Shown here: positions 1 to 6,644 of the stretch, piece by piece
Numbering within the stretch: the stretch's first letter is position 1
How the letters are laid out: every line of letters starts with the position of its first letter
NCBI GenBank assembly: GCA_903915315.1
Contig: CAIWSO010000057.1
Location: 1 to 8,280, forward strand
DNA from: an uncultured Spartobacteria bacterium
GTDB lineage: Bacteria; Verrucomicrobiota; Verrucomicrobiia; Chthoniobacterales; Terrimicrobiaceae
DNA: 8,280 nt
Reading direction: 5' to 3'
The notes under the pieces: generated by a model
Database searches by the model: none
Seen by the model: the letters and a program-made list of their open reading frames with translations, nothing else
What the model was told of the DNA's origin: nothing
Made by a program: the position numbers and the translations under genes

Positions 1-1
1 C

Positions 2-331
2 GATGAGTGGGGACGTGATCGTTGCGTAGCCTGTCAGTTGTGTGAGTTCATCTGCCCACCGCGTGCCATCACCATCAAGCCGATGGAAATCCCGGCAGAG
101 GACAAGTGGAGCAAAGTCGAAAAACGCCCAGAGGCTTTCGACATTGATATGATTCGTTGCATTTATTGCGGCCTCTGTGAGGAAGTCTGCCCGGAGCAAG
201 CGATCTATCTTCGCAAAGACTACTCGATTACCGGGCTCACTCGTGCCGAGATGGTCCACGATTTACCGAAGCTTCGCGAACTGGGCGGGGTGAAAACCGG
301 CCTGGTGAACAAATGGAACGAAAATAAGTAG
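2..331 (+). CDS. nuoI: NADH-quinone oxidoreductase subunit I, 5'-truncated by window edge
   Basis: This is the C-terminal 109 residues of NuoI, the ferredoxin-like subunit of complex I that carries clusters N6a and N6b and relays electrons toward N2 and quinone at the cytoplasmic face of the membrane. The frame is open from base 2 and ends at TAG 329-331. Two CxxCxxCxxxCP motifs are visible: Cys 8, 11, 14 and 18 of the visible part (CVACQLCEFICP) and Cys 53, 56, 59 and 63 (CIYCGLCEEVCP). All eight cluster ligands are present. NuoI proteins are usually about 160-180 residues, so roughly 60 N-terminal residues lie upstream of the window. An internal TTG at base 38 lies inside the first cysteine motif and cannot be the true start. 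The gene is followed after 45 bp by nuoJ, the normal nuo order. Identity is very secure. Confidence 0.96.
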   Translation, partial: DEWGRDRCVACQLCEFICPPRAITIKPMEIPAEDKWSKVEKRPEAFDIDMIRCIYCGLCEEVCPEQAIYLRKDYSITGLTRAEMVHDLPKLRELGGVKTGLVNKWNENK

Positions 332-376
332 AACAATCCTGAACTCGCTGCTAATAAGCCCGACTTAATTTTACCC

Positions 377-881
377 ATGCAACTCGTCCTATTTTGGATT
401 TTCTCGCTGCTAATGCTCCTCTCCGCTATGGGGGTTGTTTTTTTCCGGAACCCCGTGTCCTCGGCCATGAGTCTGGTGCTTTCCTTTATTGCTCTGGCGG
501 CGGTTTTCGTCACATTAGACGCCTTTTTTATCGCCGTAGTTCAAGTCCTCGTCTACGCGGGGGGCCGTGTTGGTGCTTTTTCTTTTCATCATCATGTTGC
601 TCGACCTGCGTGAAGAGAAGCGTCGTCGAGTGCGACTATCCGCGTGGCTTGGCGGAGGTTTGGTGGTGGGTGGCTTCATTTCCGCCCTCTTGAAAGTGGT
701 GCTTTCGCTTCCCGCCCTTTTGGTAACCAAGCCAGCGATGTCGCATCCCTTGGCTAACGATATCGAGCAGGTGGGCTTCAATCTCTTCCGGAACTTCAAT
801 CTTCCCTTTCAAGTTATCGGCGTTCTGCTCCTTGTGGCAACCGTCGGGGTCGTTCTGCTGAGCAAAAAAGAGCTAAAATGA
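377..881 (+). CDS. nuoJ: NADH-quinone oxidoreductase subunit J, interrupted by a one-base frameshift
   Basis: NuoJ is a membrane subunit of complex I beside NuoK, NuoA and NuoH. Its third helix takes part in coupling quinone reduction to proton transfer. As written, the frame from ATG 377 runs well as NuoJ (RNPVSSAMSLVLSF, then AVVQVLVYAG), then turns into nonsense (GRVGAFSFHHHVARPA) and stops at TGA 611-613. The frame that starts with GTG 567 continues the family motif (VLVLFLFIIMLLDLREE) and ends at TGA 879-881. Removing one G from the run at 559-564 joins them into VYAGAVLVLFLF, giving a 167-residue protein of normal length with about five membrane helices. The break falls in the conserved TM3 motif. 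Both halves look under normal constraint, so an assembly or sequencing indel is the simplest explanation. A true mutation or a +1 recoding event are alternatives. No Shine-Dalgarno sequence is visible before ATG 377. Confidence 0.9.
559..564 (+). other. Six-G run causing the nuoJ frameshift
   Basis: The bases around this site read tacgcGGGGGGccgtg. In the upstream frame the codons are TAC GCG GGG GGC CGT, which leaves the NuoJ family pattern at once. With five Gs the codons become TAC GCG GGG GCC GTG, encoding the conserved YAGAV. A ribosome holding GGG at 560-562 could in principle slip forward by one base to GGG 561-563 and then read GCC GTG. No slow codon or stop follows at the A site (the next codon is GGC), so the classic signals of programmed +1 frameshifting are missing. 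Confidence 0.85.
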
Positions 882-945
882 TACAAGTTCGCTGTTTTAA
901 TCTTCAAGCCAAGCGGGGTCTTCACCCTTTCCTATTCGTATAACC

Positions 946-1266
946 ATGCCAACCCTAGCGCACTATTTGATTGTCAGTGGTCTCCTCTTTGCCCTCGGCA
1001 TGGCGGGGGTATTGCTCCGCCGGAACCTGCTCATTATTTTCATGGGTTTGGAGTTGATGCTCAATGCGGCGAACCTCTCGCTTGTGGCCTTTTCCCGATT
1101 CAACCTCGGGCCTGACGGCATGCCGAATTACAATGCCCAAGTCTTCGTGTTTTTCATTATCACCGTCGCTGCAGCCGAGGTGGCGGTGGGTCTGGCTATT
1201 ATCGTCGCGCTTTATCGCGCTAAACAAACCACCCACGTTGATGACCTCAACACGCTAAAGTTTTGA
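946..1266 (+). CDS. nuoK: NADH-quinone oxidoreductase subunit K
   Basis: NuoK (MnhC/MrpC-like) is a small three-helix membrane subunit of complex I whose buried glutamates form part of the proton path. The 106-residue product shows [20 protein letters not shown] with Glu36 at the family position, and [16 protein letters not shown] with Glu78, which corresponds to E. coli Glu72 after a slightly longer loop (residues 50-64). The family is normally about 100 residues long. ATG 946 gives the canonical N-terminus. There is no purine-rich ribosome binding site in front of it. Sixty-four non-coding bases separate it from nuoJ, and I see no convincing hairpin or promoter there. The stop TGA 1264-1266 overlaps the ATG of nuoL by one base. 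Confidence 0.97.
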   Translation: MPTLAHYLIVSGLLFALGMAGVLLRRNLLIIFMGLELMLNAANLSLVAFSRFNLGPDGMPNYNAQVFVFFIITVAAAEVAVGLAIIVALYRAKQTTHVDDLNTLKF

Positions 1267-3071
1267 TGAGTACGCAAATCGCGCCCTGGATTATCCTTTT
1301 CACCCCACTGGCAGCCGCCGCCCTCATTCTTTTGTTGGGCCGCTTCTCCAAAAGACTCAGTGCAGCCTTGGCTTTGGCCTCGGCCTTCACGGGATGCGCT
1401 CTGAGTTGGTGGTTGTTCACTCAGCCCGATGCCGTTCAGCAACTTTCCTATAACTGGTTAAGCTTCGGTCCGGACTTCACTGTTCCGATCAGCTTCACGA
1501 TCGACAAGTTGAGCAAGGTCATGCTTTTGGTGGTCACATCCATCTCCGCTTTGGTTTTCACATATTCCCTTGGCTACATGAGGGAGGAGGAGGGGTACTC
1601 TCGTTTCTTTGGTGGCTTGTCCCTCTTTCTTTTCTCGATGCTGGGCATCGTTCTGGCGAGCAACTTCGTGATGATGTTTATATTCTGGGAGCTCGTCGGC
1701 GTGAGTTCCTACATCCTCATCGGACACTACTACTCGAAAGACTCAGCCGCAGATGCCGGCAAGCAAGCGTTCATTGTCAATCGTATCGGGGATTTTGGTT
1801 TCATGCTCGGCATTTTGCTTTTCTGGTTTGCGACGGGGAGCATTGTTTTCCAAGAGATCGTTGACCAAGTGCCGGGCCTCATGATCGCCCCCATCTTTCT
1901 GACTGTGGCCTGCGTATTGGTTTTTATGGGCACGGTTGGAAAGTCTGCCCAAATGCCTTTACACGTTTGGTTGCCCAACTCGATGGAAGGCCCGACCCCG
2001 GTATCCTCGCTTCTGCACGCTGCGACGATGGTGGCGGCCGGTGTTTACATGCTGGCCCGCATTTTTCCAATTCTCGAAGTCGTGCCCGACGCCCGCGAAA
2101 TCATTGCTTGGGTGGGCGGCATCACCTGCTTTGCAGCGGCCCTCATGGCGACTCAGCAGAGTGACATCAAGCGCATTCTGGCCTACTCCACCATTTCCCA
2201 ACTCGGTTACATGGTACTCGGGATTGCGGTGGCGCCGACTTCGGATGTGGCGATGTTTCACCTGTTCACTCACGCTTGTTTCAAGTGTCTCCTATTCCTC
2301 GCAGCTGGTTCTGTGATGATCGCGATGCATCACGAGGTCGAGATGTGGCACATGGGTGGACTTCGCAAAAAGCTTCCCTTCACGATGCTCTGCTTTTTCC
2401 TTGGTATGCTGGCCCTTTCCGGATGCCCCTTCACAAGCGGTTACTATAGTAAGGATCTCATTATCGAATGGGCTGTCGTCAAAATTCCTTTCTTGGGATG
2501 GTTGGTCGCGAGTGCGGCTGGCCTCACGGCATTCTATATTTTCCGCGAGTTTTTCGTGATTTTCTTCGGGAAGGCCCGCAGTGATCATGCAGAGCACGCC
2601 AAGGAACAACCTTTTGTGATGATTGTACCGATGCTCATCCTTGGCGTCTTTGCGATCTCGACGGGTTGGCCGTCCATTCAAAAACTTTTCTTCACTTTGG
2701 AGTATCCTGCCCACGTGCCGCACAGCCTGCACACCTTCCTTTACGCCATGTTCTTCGGTGGTGTGGGGTTGGCGGCTCTGCTTTACTTCAAGGCGGAAAA
2801 GGATCCCATTTCCATACCCCTCTTTGCCAACCGTCTTTACATCGATGATGTCTACTACTGGATCGTCAACAAGATCCAAGGTGGCGGCGCCTCCATCCTT
2901 TCCTGGGCCGACCGCTGGGTTGTCGACATGCTCGTGGTTCAAGTCCCCAGCAAGCTGACTTGGGCGGGCGGGTTCGCTCTTCGCTTTCTCCAATTCGGCA
3001 ATATTCAAGCCTACGTCTTTATGTTCGGGGCTGGAGTTGTTGGTCTTCTTTACATCCTACTTTCAAAATGA
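1266..3071 (+). CDS. nuoL: NADH-quinone oxidoreductase subunit L (antiporter-like proton pump)
   Basis: NuoL is the distal antiporter-like proton channel of complex I, with about 16 membrane helices and a lateral amphipathic helix near the C-terminus. I use ATG 1266 (TGATG overlap with the nuoK stop), giving 601 residues; a TTG at 1263 would add only one residue. E. coli NuoL is of similar length. The key residues are present: Glu142 in FWELVG (E. coli Glu144), Lys226 in VGKSAQMPLHVW (E. coli Lys229), the motif EGPTPVSSLLHAATMV in TM8, and Lys396-Asp397 in YYSKD (E. coli Lys399-Asp400). The C-terminal region after residue 500 (YIDDVYYWIV, then a final hydrophobic helix) fits the lateral helix and its anchor. 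The gene ends at TGA 3069-3071, overlapping nuoM. Nothing suggests loss of function. Confidence 0.97.
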   Translation: MSTQIAPWIILFTPLAAAALILLLGRFSKRLSAALALASAFTGCALSWWLFTQPDAVQQLSYNWLSFGPDFTVPISFTIDKLSKVMLLVVTSISALVFTYSLGYMREEEGYSRFFGGLSLFLFSMLGIVLASNFVMMFIFWELVGVSSYILIGHYYSKDSAADAGKQAFIVNRIGDFGFMLGILLFWFATGSIVFQEIVDQVPGLMIAPIFLTVACVLVFMGTVGKSAQMPLHVWLPNSMEGPTPVSSLLHAATMVAAGVYMLARIFPILEVVPDAREIIAWVGGITCFAAALMATQQSDIKRILAYSTISQLGYMVLGIAVAPTSDVAMFHLFTHACFKCLLFLAAGSVMIAMHHEVEMWHMGGLRKKLPFTMLCFFLGMLALSGCPFTSGYYSKDLIIEWAVVKIPFLGWLVASAAGLTAFYIFREFFVIFFGKARSDHAEHAKEQPFVMIVPMLILGVFAISTGWPSIQKLFFTLEYPAHVPHSLHTFLYAMFFGGVGLAALLYFKAEKDPISIPLFANRLYIDDVYYWIVNKIQGGGASILSWADRWVVDMLVVQVPSKLTWAGGFALRFLQFGNIQAYVFMFGAGVVGLLYILLSK

Positions 3072-4567
3072 GTTCTCTGAGCCCGCTTCTCTTTCTCATC
3101 CTAGTGCCGATTTTCTCGGCGTTGCTCATCCTGATCGGGGCCAACCCCCGCTCGACTTCGATTCTGGGATCCGCTGTTAATTTGCTATTCCTTTTGGCGC
3201 TCGTGGTTTTTTATCGCCCGATGGAGCTGGGGTACCAGTTTGTCTCGAGCTTTCCAGTTGTCCCTCATCTCGGGATCAGTTTCACGCTCGGGGCTGACGG
3301 GCTCAGCTTGGTGATGCTATTCCTATCAACAGTGGTGACACTCGCGGCCGTGTGCGTGGCTAAGACCCCGGACAATAATCCCCGCTGGTATTATGCCAGT
3401 TTACTTCTGATTTCCTCTGGCGTTATCGGAGCATTTGCCTCCGTGGATGTTTTCTTTTTCTACATGTTCCATGAGTTGGCGCTCATTCCGACATTCCTTC
3501 TCATTGGAATCTGGGGATCCGGTGACCGTCAGGCAGCCGCATGGAAAGCCACGGTTTACCTCGCCACGGGGAGCTTTATTCTCCTGCTTGGAATCATTGG
3601 TCTTTATCTGATCCAGCCAATTGGAACCCGTTCGTTTGATCTTCGTGAGATGATCGCCAACGCCCAGTCTGGTCTTATTCCTGATGCACCGGGTGTTTAC
3701 CTGCTCCTTTTGCTTGGTTTCGGCATTCTTGTTTCGCTTTTCCCATTTCACACATGGGCACCACAGGCCTATGCGTGCGCGCCAGCTCCTGCTTCCATGC
3801 TGCATGCGGGTGTGTTGAAGAAATTCGGTCTTTATGGTCTGATTCGTATTGTCGCTCCCATTCTGCCGGATTCGGTACAGCGTTTCGTGCCGCTACTTCT
3901 CGTATTACTAGTCTGCAATATCCTCTATGTCGGATACATCACGATCGCCCAGCGCAAGCTCGACTGGATGCTCGGTTACTCCAGCGTCATGCACATGGGA
4001 TACATTTTCCTGGGGTTCGCCGCTTTGAATCAACTCAGCCTCACTGGGGCTTCCCTGATGTTACTGAGCCACGGGCTCACGATTGCGGTACTTTTTGCCC
4101 TTTGCGGGGAAATTCGGGAACGCACGGGAACACTGGACTTTTCTGAGCTCGGTGGCATCGCTCGTATTTGTCCTAAACTGGGTCTCGCCTTTGGATTTGC
4201 CGCAATGGCATCCGTCGGACTTCCTGGATTTGTCGGCTTCGCCGGCGAGTTGCTTGTTTTCTTCGGTGGATTCGCTTCCGGAGAACCCAAAATGGGTATT
4301 ATCGATGGAGTTGAAGTCTTTGGTTTCAATTTCTTTCAGATTGCAACGATCTGTGCCGTGTGGGGCATTGTTATCTCGGCTGTCTATATGCTCCGCGCTT
4401 ACCGCCGCATCTTTATGGGTCCTCTGCCGGAGCGATGGTCCCGATTGCCGGATCTGGCCGGATTTTCCCGTGCAGCCATTATTTTACTCATTGCCGTGAT
4501 GCTGATTCTCGGCTTCTTCCCTCAAATTCTTGTGAACCTAGCCACACCTGCCTTGCTCGTCCCATGA
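3068..4567 (+). CDS. nuoM: NADH-quinone oxidoreductase subunit M with unusual TM7/TM8 lysines
   Basis: NuoM is the central antiporter-like proton channel of complex I. The start is ATG 3068, in an ATGA overlap with the nuoL stop, giving 499 residues. A further 36 open codons upstream lie inside nuoL and do not look like NuoM. Family features are Glu136 in MFHELALIP (E. coli Glu144), FPFHTWAPQAY (family: PLHGWLPDAH), a TM9-10 stretch with YSSVMHMGYIFLG, and Glu394 in FVGFAGELLVFFGGF (E. coli Glu407). Lys252 matches E. coli Lys265. The TM7 lysine (E. coli Lys234, generally conserved) is replaced by Leu221 in GFGILVSLFPFHTW, and a second lysine, Lys251, sits beside Lys252 (AGVLKKFGLYG). The three residues Leu221, Lys252 and Glu394 all align with E. 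coli at the same offset of 13, which supports the alignment. The gene overlaps nuoN by four bases. Confidence 0.96.
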   Translation: MSSLSPLLFLILVPIFSALLILIGANPRSTSILGSAVNLLFLLALVVFYRPMELGYQFVSSFPVVPHLGISFTLGADGLSLVMLFLSTVVTLAAVCVAKTPDNNPRWYYASLLLISSGVIGAFASVDVFFFYMFHELALIPTFLLIGIWGSGDRQAAAWKATVYLATGSFILLLGIIGLYLIQPIGTRSFDLREMIANAQSGLIPDAPGVYLLLLLGFGILVSLFPFHTWAPQAYACAPAPASMLHAGVLKKFGLYGLIRIVAPILPDSVQRFVPLLLVLLVCNILYVGYITIAQRKLDWMLGYSSVMHMGYIFLGFAALNQLSLTGASLMLLSHGLTIAVLFALCGEIRERTGTLDFSELGGIARICPKLGLAFGFAAMASVGLPGFVGFAGELLVFFGGFASGEPKMGIIDGVEVFGFNFFQIATICAVWGIVISAVYMLRAYRRIFMGPLPERWSRLPDLAGFSRAAIILLIAVMLILGFFPQILVNLATPALLVP

Positions 4568-6009
4568 TTTCGCCCATCGTATTGGAAGTTTGTGTTGTCT
4601 GCCTGGGCATTTTTCTGCTCATGGCGGAATCGTTCAGCGTCAAATCGAATAAAGTCGTTCTCGCGCACGGAGCGATTTTCGGTCTGCTTTGTGTTTTCAT
4701 CCTGAGCTTCTTTATTGATGTCAACCCTGCGCAGATGCAGTCCTCCGGATTTTATGTCGTGGATGGTCTGTCGCTCTTCTTCAAGCGATTCGCACTTCTT
4801 TCCACGATCGTGACTCTGATTCTTGCGGTCGATTACTTGCCTGTCGTTCAGCGCCTCGTCCCGAGTGTGAAGCTAGGGGCTGGAACCGGGGAGTTTTTTG
4901 TTCTTCCCGTTTTCACTTGTGCCGGACTGATGTGGATGGCATCAGCGGCCGATTTCATTGTGATTTTTTGTGCACTCGAGTTGGTGACGATTTCCCTCTA
5001 CATTCAAGTCGCCTACATGCGTCGGAGTCTGGCCAGCTTGGAGGCGGGGACGAAGTTCTTGATCCTCGGGGCGCTTTCTACCGGATTTTTTGTTTATGGC
5101 ATCACTTGGATCTTTGGAATGACTGGTCAGACCGGTCTTGCCGAGATCCAGCGCAACCTGACGATCAATACCGAAGCCAACCAAATGGCGATTCTTTTTG
5201 GGCTCGGAATGGTACTCGTCGCCCTTGGTTTCAAAATCGCAGCCGCCCCATTCCAGTTTTGGGTTCCTGATGTGTATCAAGGTGCACCAACACCGATCAC
5301 CGCCTATCTCGCCGTGGCTTCGAAAGCGGCTGGATTTTTGATCCTTATTCGTGTGCTCGAGCCATTCTTCACGGTGGTGGCATTCCAGCCGAAATTGATT
5401 CTGGTCTTAGCCCTCCTTTCGGGAATGACGCTGATCTACGGAAACTTGGCCGCCATTCCTCAAACCAATTTCAAGAGACTCTTGGGCTACTCGAGCATAG
5501 CCCATGCAGGCTACCTTCTAGCCGGTCTGGCCGCAGTGGGTGATGCCTTTGCCGGTCGCGCGGTTGTTTTTTATCTTTGCGGCTATTTCTTAATGACTTT
5601 CCTCGCATTTCTTGTGCTGATCCCCGTTGCCAAGGCCACTGGGGGAGATGATATTTCGCACTTCAATGGTCTTGCCCGACGCTCACCGGTTCTCGCTCTG
5701 GCGATGCTGATCGCCGCCGCCTCGTTGGCTGGGGTGCCATTCACGGTCGGCTTCTTCGGGAAATTCTTTATCTTTGAATCCATCATCAATCAGCATTTTT
5801 ATGGGCTGGCTGTCATCGGAATTGTGACCGTGGCGAGCGGGTTCTATTACTACTTCAAGGTCATTCGGGCTATGTATTGGATGCCGCCTGCCGAGGATGC
5901 TGCGCCTGTGGACATCAGCTTCCTGGCCAGGTTGGTTGCGGTGATTTGCGCCGTTCTAATCGTTGTTCTAGGTTGCTATCCCCAATTGTTGATTCAAGCC
6001 CTTCCTTAG
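4564..6009 (+). CDS. nuoN: NADH-quinone oxidoreductase subunit N (antiporter-like proton pump)
   Basis: NuoN is the antiporter-like proton channel nearest the quinone-binding end of complex I, with about 14 membrane helices. I start at ATG 4564, in an ATGA overlap with the nuoM stop, giving 481 residues, close to the E. coli length. The open frame continues 68 codons upstream to GTG 4360, but that part is out-of-frame nuoM sequence. Conserved residues are Glu139 in CALELVTISLYI (E. coli Glu133), Lys224 in GFKIAAAPFQFW (E. coli Lys217), Lys254 in AVASKAAGF (E. coli Lys247) and Lys400 in GFFGKFFIF (E. coli Lys395). The motif WVPDVYQGAPTPITAYLA is typical of the subunit. Unlike NuoM, the TM7 lysine is intact. 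It is normally the last gene of a nuo operon, and it ends at TAG 6007-6009, 12 bases before the Nudix gene. Confidence 0.97.
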   Translation: MISPIVLEVCVVCLGIFLLMAESFSVKSNKVVLAHGAIFGLLCVFILSFFIDVNPAQMQSSGFYVVDGLSLFFKRFALLSTIVTLILAVDYLPVVQRLVPSVKLGAGTGEFFVLPVFTCAGLMWMASAADFIVIFCALELVTISLYIQVAYMRRSLASLEAGTKFLILGALSTGFFVYGITWIFGMTGQTGLAEIQRNLTINTEANQMAILFGLGMVLVALGFKIAAAPFQFWVPDVYQGAPTPITAYLAVASKAAGFLILIRVLEPFFTVVAFQPKLILVLALLSGMTLIYGNLAAIPQTNFKRLLGYSSIAHAGYLLAGLAAVGDAFAGRAVVFYLCGYFLMTFLAFLVLIPVAKATGGDDISHFNGLARRSPVLALAMLIAAASLAGVPFTVGFFGKFFIFESIINQHFYGLAVIGIVTVASGFYYYFKVIRAMYWMPPAEDAAPVDISFLARLVAVICAVLIVVLGCYPQLLIQALP

Positions 6010-6021
6010 CCCGTTTCTTTG

Positions 6022-6507
6022 ATGAACGAGTTCTGGAGCCAGTGGCAACCGCGCGAGCGAGCAACGCTGTGTTTTATTTTTGATGGGAAGGATGTCCTGC
6101 TGATACGCAAGAAGCGGGGGCTAGGATCTGGAAAAATAAACGCTCCAGGTGGTCGGATCGAACCAGGGGAATCTCCCGCAGATTGCGCCATTCGCGAGAC
6201 GATGGAGGAAGTCGGGCTAGTTCCGAAAGCCGTTGTCGAGAGGGGGCAGTTGCATTTCCAATTTGCAGACGGATATAGCCTGCATTGTACGGTATTCACT
6301 GCTACGGAATACTCGGGCGATTTAGTGGAGACCGACGAAGCCTTGCCGATCTGGACAGCCCTAGACTCGATTCCCTACCATGAAATGTGGGCTGATGATA
6401 TCCACTGGCTCCCTGGAATGCTTGCTGGCGGTCATTTCACAGGCTACTTCCACTTTGATGGTGAGGCGATGATGTCCAAGGAATTGGTTTGGCGCGAAGG
6501 AGGATAA
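6022..6507 (+). CDS. MTH1/MutT-like Nudix hydrolase, probable oxidised-purine nucleotide diphosphatase
   Basis: This 161-residue soluble protein is a Nudix hydrolase, most like human MTH1 (NUDT1), which hydrolyses 8-oxo-dGTP and related oxidised purine triphosphates to monophosphates. The Nudix box covers residues 44-66 (GRIEPGE, seven residues, RETMEEVGL). It follows GX5EX7REUXEEXGU except that Thr60 stands where an aliphatic residue is usual. Before it, KKRGLGSGKINAPGG parallels MTH1 KKRGFGAGRWNGFGG, and Asn40 matches base-reading Asn33. Near the end, MWADDIHWLP matches MTH1 MWPDDSYWFP, so Trp123, Asp125, Asp126 and Trp129 match Trp117, Asp119, Asp120 and Trp123. HFTGYFHFDG matches MTH1 FHGYFKFQG. 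ATG 6022 is preferred; TTG 6019 would add one residue. There is no visible Shine-Dalgarno. The 12-bp gap to nuoN suggests co-transcription with complex I. The Nudix fold is certain, but the substrate is inferred from residue matches. Confidence 0.93.
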   Translation: MNEFWSQWQPRERATLCFIFDGKDVLLIRKKRGLGSGKINAPGGRIEPGESPADCAIRETMEEVGLVPKAVVERGQLHFQFADGYSLHCTVFTATEYSGDLVETDEALPIWTALDSIPYHEMWADDIHWLPGMLAGGHFTGYFHFDGEAMMSKELVWREGG

Positions 6508-6529
6508 ACCCGAATTCAGCAGAGTTGAC

Positions 6530-6556
6530 CACAGAGGACACAGAGAGCACAGAGAA
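6530..6556. repeat. Three tandem 9-bp units with CACAGAG core
   Basis: The units are cacagagga (6530-6538), cacagagag (6539-6547) and cacagagaa (6548-6556), so a perfect CACAGAG core recurs exactly every 9 bases with two variable bases between. It starts about 20 bases after the Nudix stop. From memory, similar ACCACAGAG-type strings occur as dispersed intergenic elements in many environmental bacterial genomes, including Verrucomicrobia and Planctomycetes; this recollection could not be checked. The 9-base period could encode a three-residue repeat (T-E-x), but the stretch has no start or surrounding coding signal, so a non-coding element is more likely. Function unknown. Confidence 0.8.
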
Positions 6557-6610
6557 TCAGTTGTTTGCAATTCCAAAAGGATCCATTTCTGTACGACATC
6601 AGAAACCCTT

Positions 6611-6644
6611 AAGGAATTCCTGTGAATCCTTTTAATTGATTCAC
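6611..6644. terminator. Overlapping inverted repeats, possible terminator between convergent genes
   Basis: Two mutually exclusive hairpins can be drawn. The first pairs AAGGAATTC (6611-6619) with GAATCCTT (6624-6631) around a CTGT loop, with one bulged base, and runs into a short TTTT at 6630-6633. The second pairs GTGAATC (6622-6628) with GATTCAC (6638-6644) perfectly over seven bases with a nine-base loop. Stems are A+T-rich and the T run is short and partly within the stem, so this is at best a weak intrinsic terminator. The position between convergent genes supports the idea. It lies 103 bases after the Nudix stop. Confidence 0.35.

Noticed and set aside
567..881. A separate gene starting at GTG 567
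   Set aside because: Its first residues are the middle of the conserved NuoJ TM3 motif, so it is the second half of frameshifted nuoJ.
939..944. TATAAC, a possible -10 promoter element just before nuoK
   Set aside because: It lies two bases from the start codon and the expected -35 position (about 916-921) has no matching hexamer; chance is likely.
1974..1979. NuoL has Asn where many homologues have Asp in the WLPD motif
   Set aside because: This position also varies in mitochondrial ND5 and other homologues as I recall them, so it is not a meaningful loss.
2292..3008. 238-codon open frame on the minus strand inside nuoL
   Set aside because: It is fully antisense to a strongly conserved part of nuoL, has a charged low-complexity composition typical of the reverse of membrane-protein codons, and shows no recognisable domain.
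2960..3067. Upstream extension of nuoM to an earlier start
   Set aside because: The 36 extra codons lie in nuoL and encode nothing NuoM-like; ATG 3068 overlaps the nuoL stop and gives the normal N-terminus.
4360..4563. Upstream extension of nuoN by 68 codons
   Set aside because: The extra stretch is out-of-frame nuoM sequence, unlike any NuoN N-terminus; ATG 4564 fits the ATGA overlap.
6497..6504. AAGGAGGA, a perfect Shine-Dalgarno-like string
   Set aside because: It encodes the last Nudix residues (E-G-G) and no ATG, GTG or TTG follows at suitable spacing.
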